DNA of 5,464 bases from an uncultured Actinomycetes bacterium (GTDB lineage: Bacteria > Actinomycetota > Actinomycetes > Nanopelagicales > Nanopelagicaceae), in the NCBI GenBank assembly GCA_903852955.1, contig CAINSH010000192.1, forward strand, positions 1 to 5,464, in the 5' to 3' direction. Position 1 is the stretch's first letter. Each line of letters starts with the position of its first letter. Positions 5,181 through 5,464 of the stretch are shown piece by piece. The notes beneath the pieces are model-generated. The model was not told where the DNA came from and did not search any database. It worked only from the letters and a program-made list of their open reading frames with translations. Both the position numbers and the translations under genes were made by a program.

Positions 5181-5464
5181 CTCTGGATTATTTTCACCCC
5201 ATTCAGCAAAATAATCGCGATTGCAACAAGAATACCAAGGGCCCGCGTCGGCATTTTCCCAACTAATCGAGCTGCGATTGGTGCAACCAAAGTGCCACCA
5301 AGAGCCAAACCCCCAACTGTTGCCCAGTTGATATCAATACGGTTGAAGTTAGCTAAAAAGCCAACACTTGCAGAGATGGCAACAACAAATTCGGCCGCAC
5401 TGACTGTGCCAATTACTTTGCGTGGTTCGGTCGCAGTAGTAGTGATCAAAGTTGGTGTTACCAA
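5177..5464 (-). CDS. TauE/SafE-family permease, C-terminal part (runs off the window)
   Basis: The visible 95 residues match the C-terminal half of TauE/SafE membrane permeases, which are predicted to export sulfite or related organosulfur anions. The pattern is typical: TEPRKVIGTVSAAEFVVA, then a tryptophan before GGLALGGTLVAPIAARL, then KMPTRALGILVAI. Three membrane helices can be seen at about residues 18-38, 47-67 and 74-93 of the visible part. The reading frame is still open at the window edge; the TTG there is not a credible start, because full-length members have around 250 residues. The 5' end, promoter and upstream partners are therefore outside the window. Substrate is inferred from the family and is uncertain for any single member. 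Confidence 0.85.
   Translation of the reverse strand: MVTPTLITTTATEPRKVIGTVSAAEFVVAISASVGFLANFNRIDINWATVGGLALGGTLVAPIAARLVGKMPTRALGILVAIAIILLNGVKIIQS

Overview
The window looks like a piece of chromosome from a small-genome, low-GC actinobacterium, most plausibly a freshwater acI-type lineage (Nanopelagicales, such as Planktophila or Nanopelagicus). This is an inference. It rests on the AT-leaning composition, the compact layout with short intergenic gaps, secreted proteins carrying a short 'YTC' domain with a P/S/T linker, an actinobacterial-looking tRNA-Arg(ACG) 3' half, and a promoter set right against its start codon (leaderless type). No ribosomal or other taxonomic marker is present to settle it.

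Layout from left to right. Positions 1-82 hold no supported gene and end abruptly in the 3' half of a tRNA-Arg(ACG) (83-124), followed by an intact intrinsic terminator (132-170). The matching 5' half is absent, which is the usual sign of an attachment site at the far end of an element integrated in a tRNA gene. If so, the element lies to the left and the rest of the window is chromosomal flank. A Rieske 2Fe-2S protein with a Tat signal (209-814, minus) and a PhoX/DUF839-like secreted phosphatase (1012-2625, plus) diverge from a region of about 200 bp. The phosphatase ends at a strong bidirectional terminator (2639-2678), which it shares with a convergent small secreted protein of unknown function (2705-3193, minus). 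That gene diverges from a membrane-anchored, histidine-rich surface protein (3290-3865, plus). The latter converges, with only 13 bp between stop codons, on a glutamate dehydrogenase (3879-5117, minus). Upstream of glutamate dehydrogenase on the same strand is the C-terminal part of a TauE/SafE-type permease (5177 to beyond 5464), which runs off the window.

Taken together, four neighbouring genes encode exported or surface-anchored proteins (redox, phosphatase, unknown, possible metal-binding), followed by cytoplasmic nitrogen metabolism and an anion exporter. The genes alternate in strand, so there is little evidence of one shared operon or pathway; only TauE/SafE and glutamate dehydrogenase could be co-transcribed. 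I see no CRISPR array, insertion sequence, toxin-antitoxin pair or defence system. The points most worth checking are the split tRNA/attachment site, the altered Rieske cluster loop, the Sec-type rather than Tat-type signal on the PhoX-like protein, a perfect 13-bp hairpin inside its signal-peptide codons, and the leaderless promoter of the small secreted gene.
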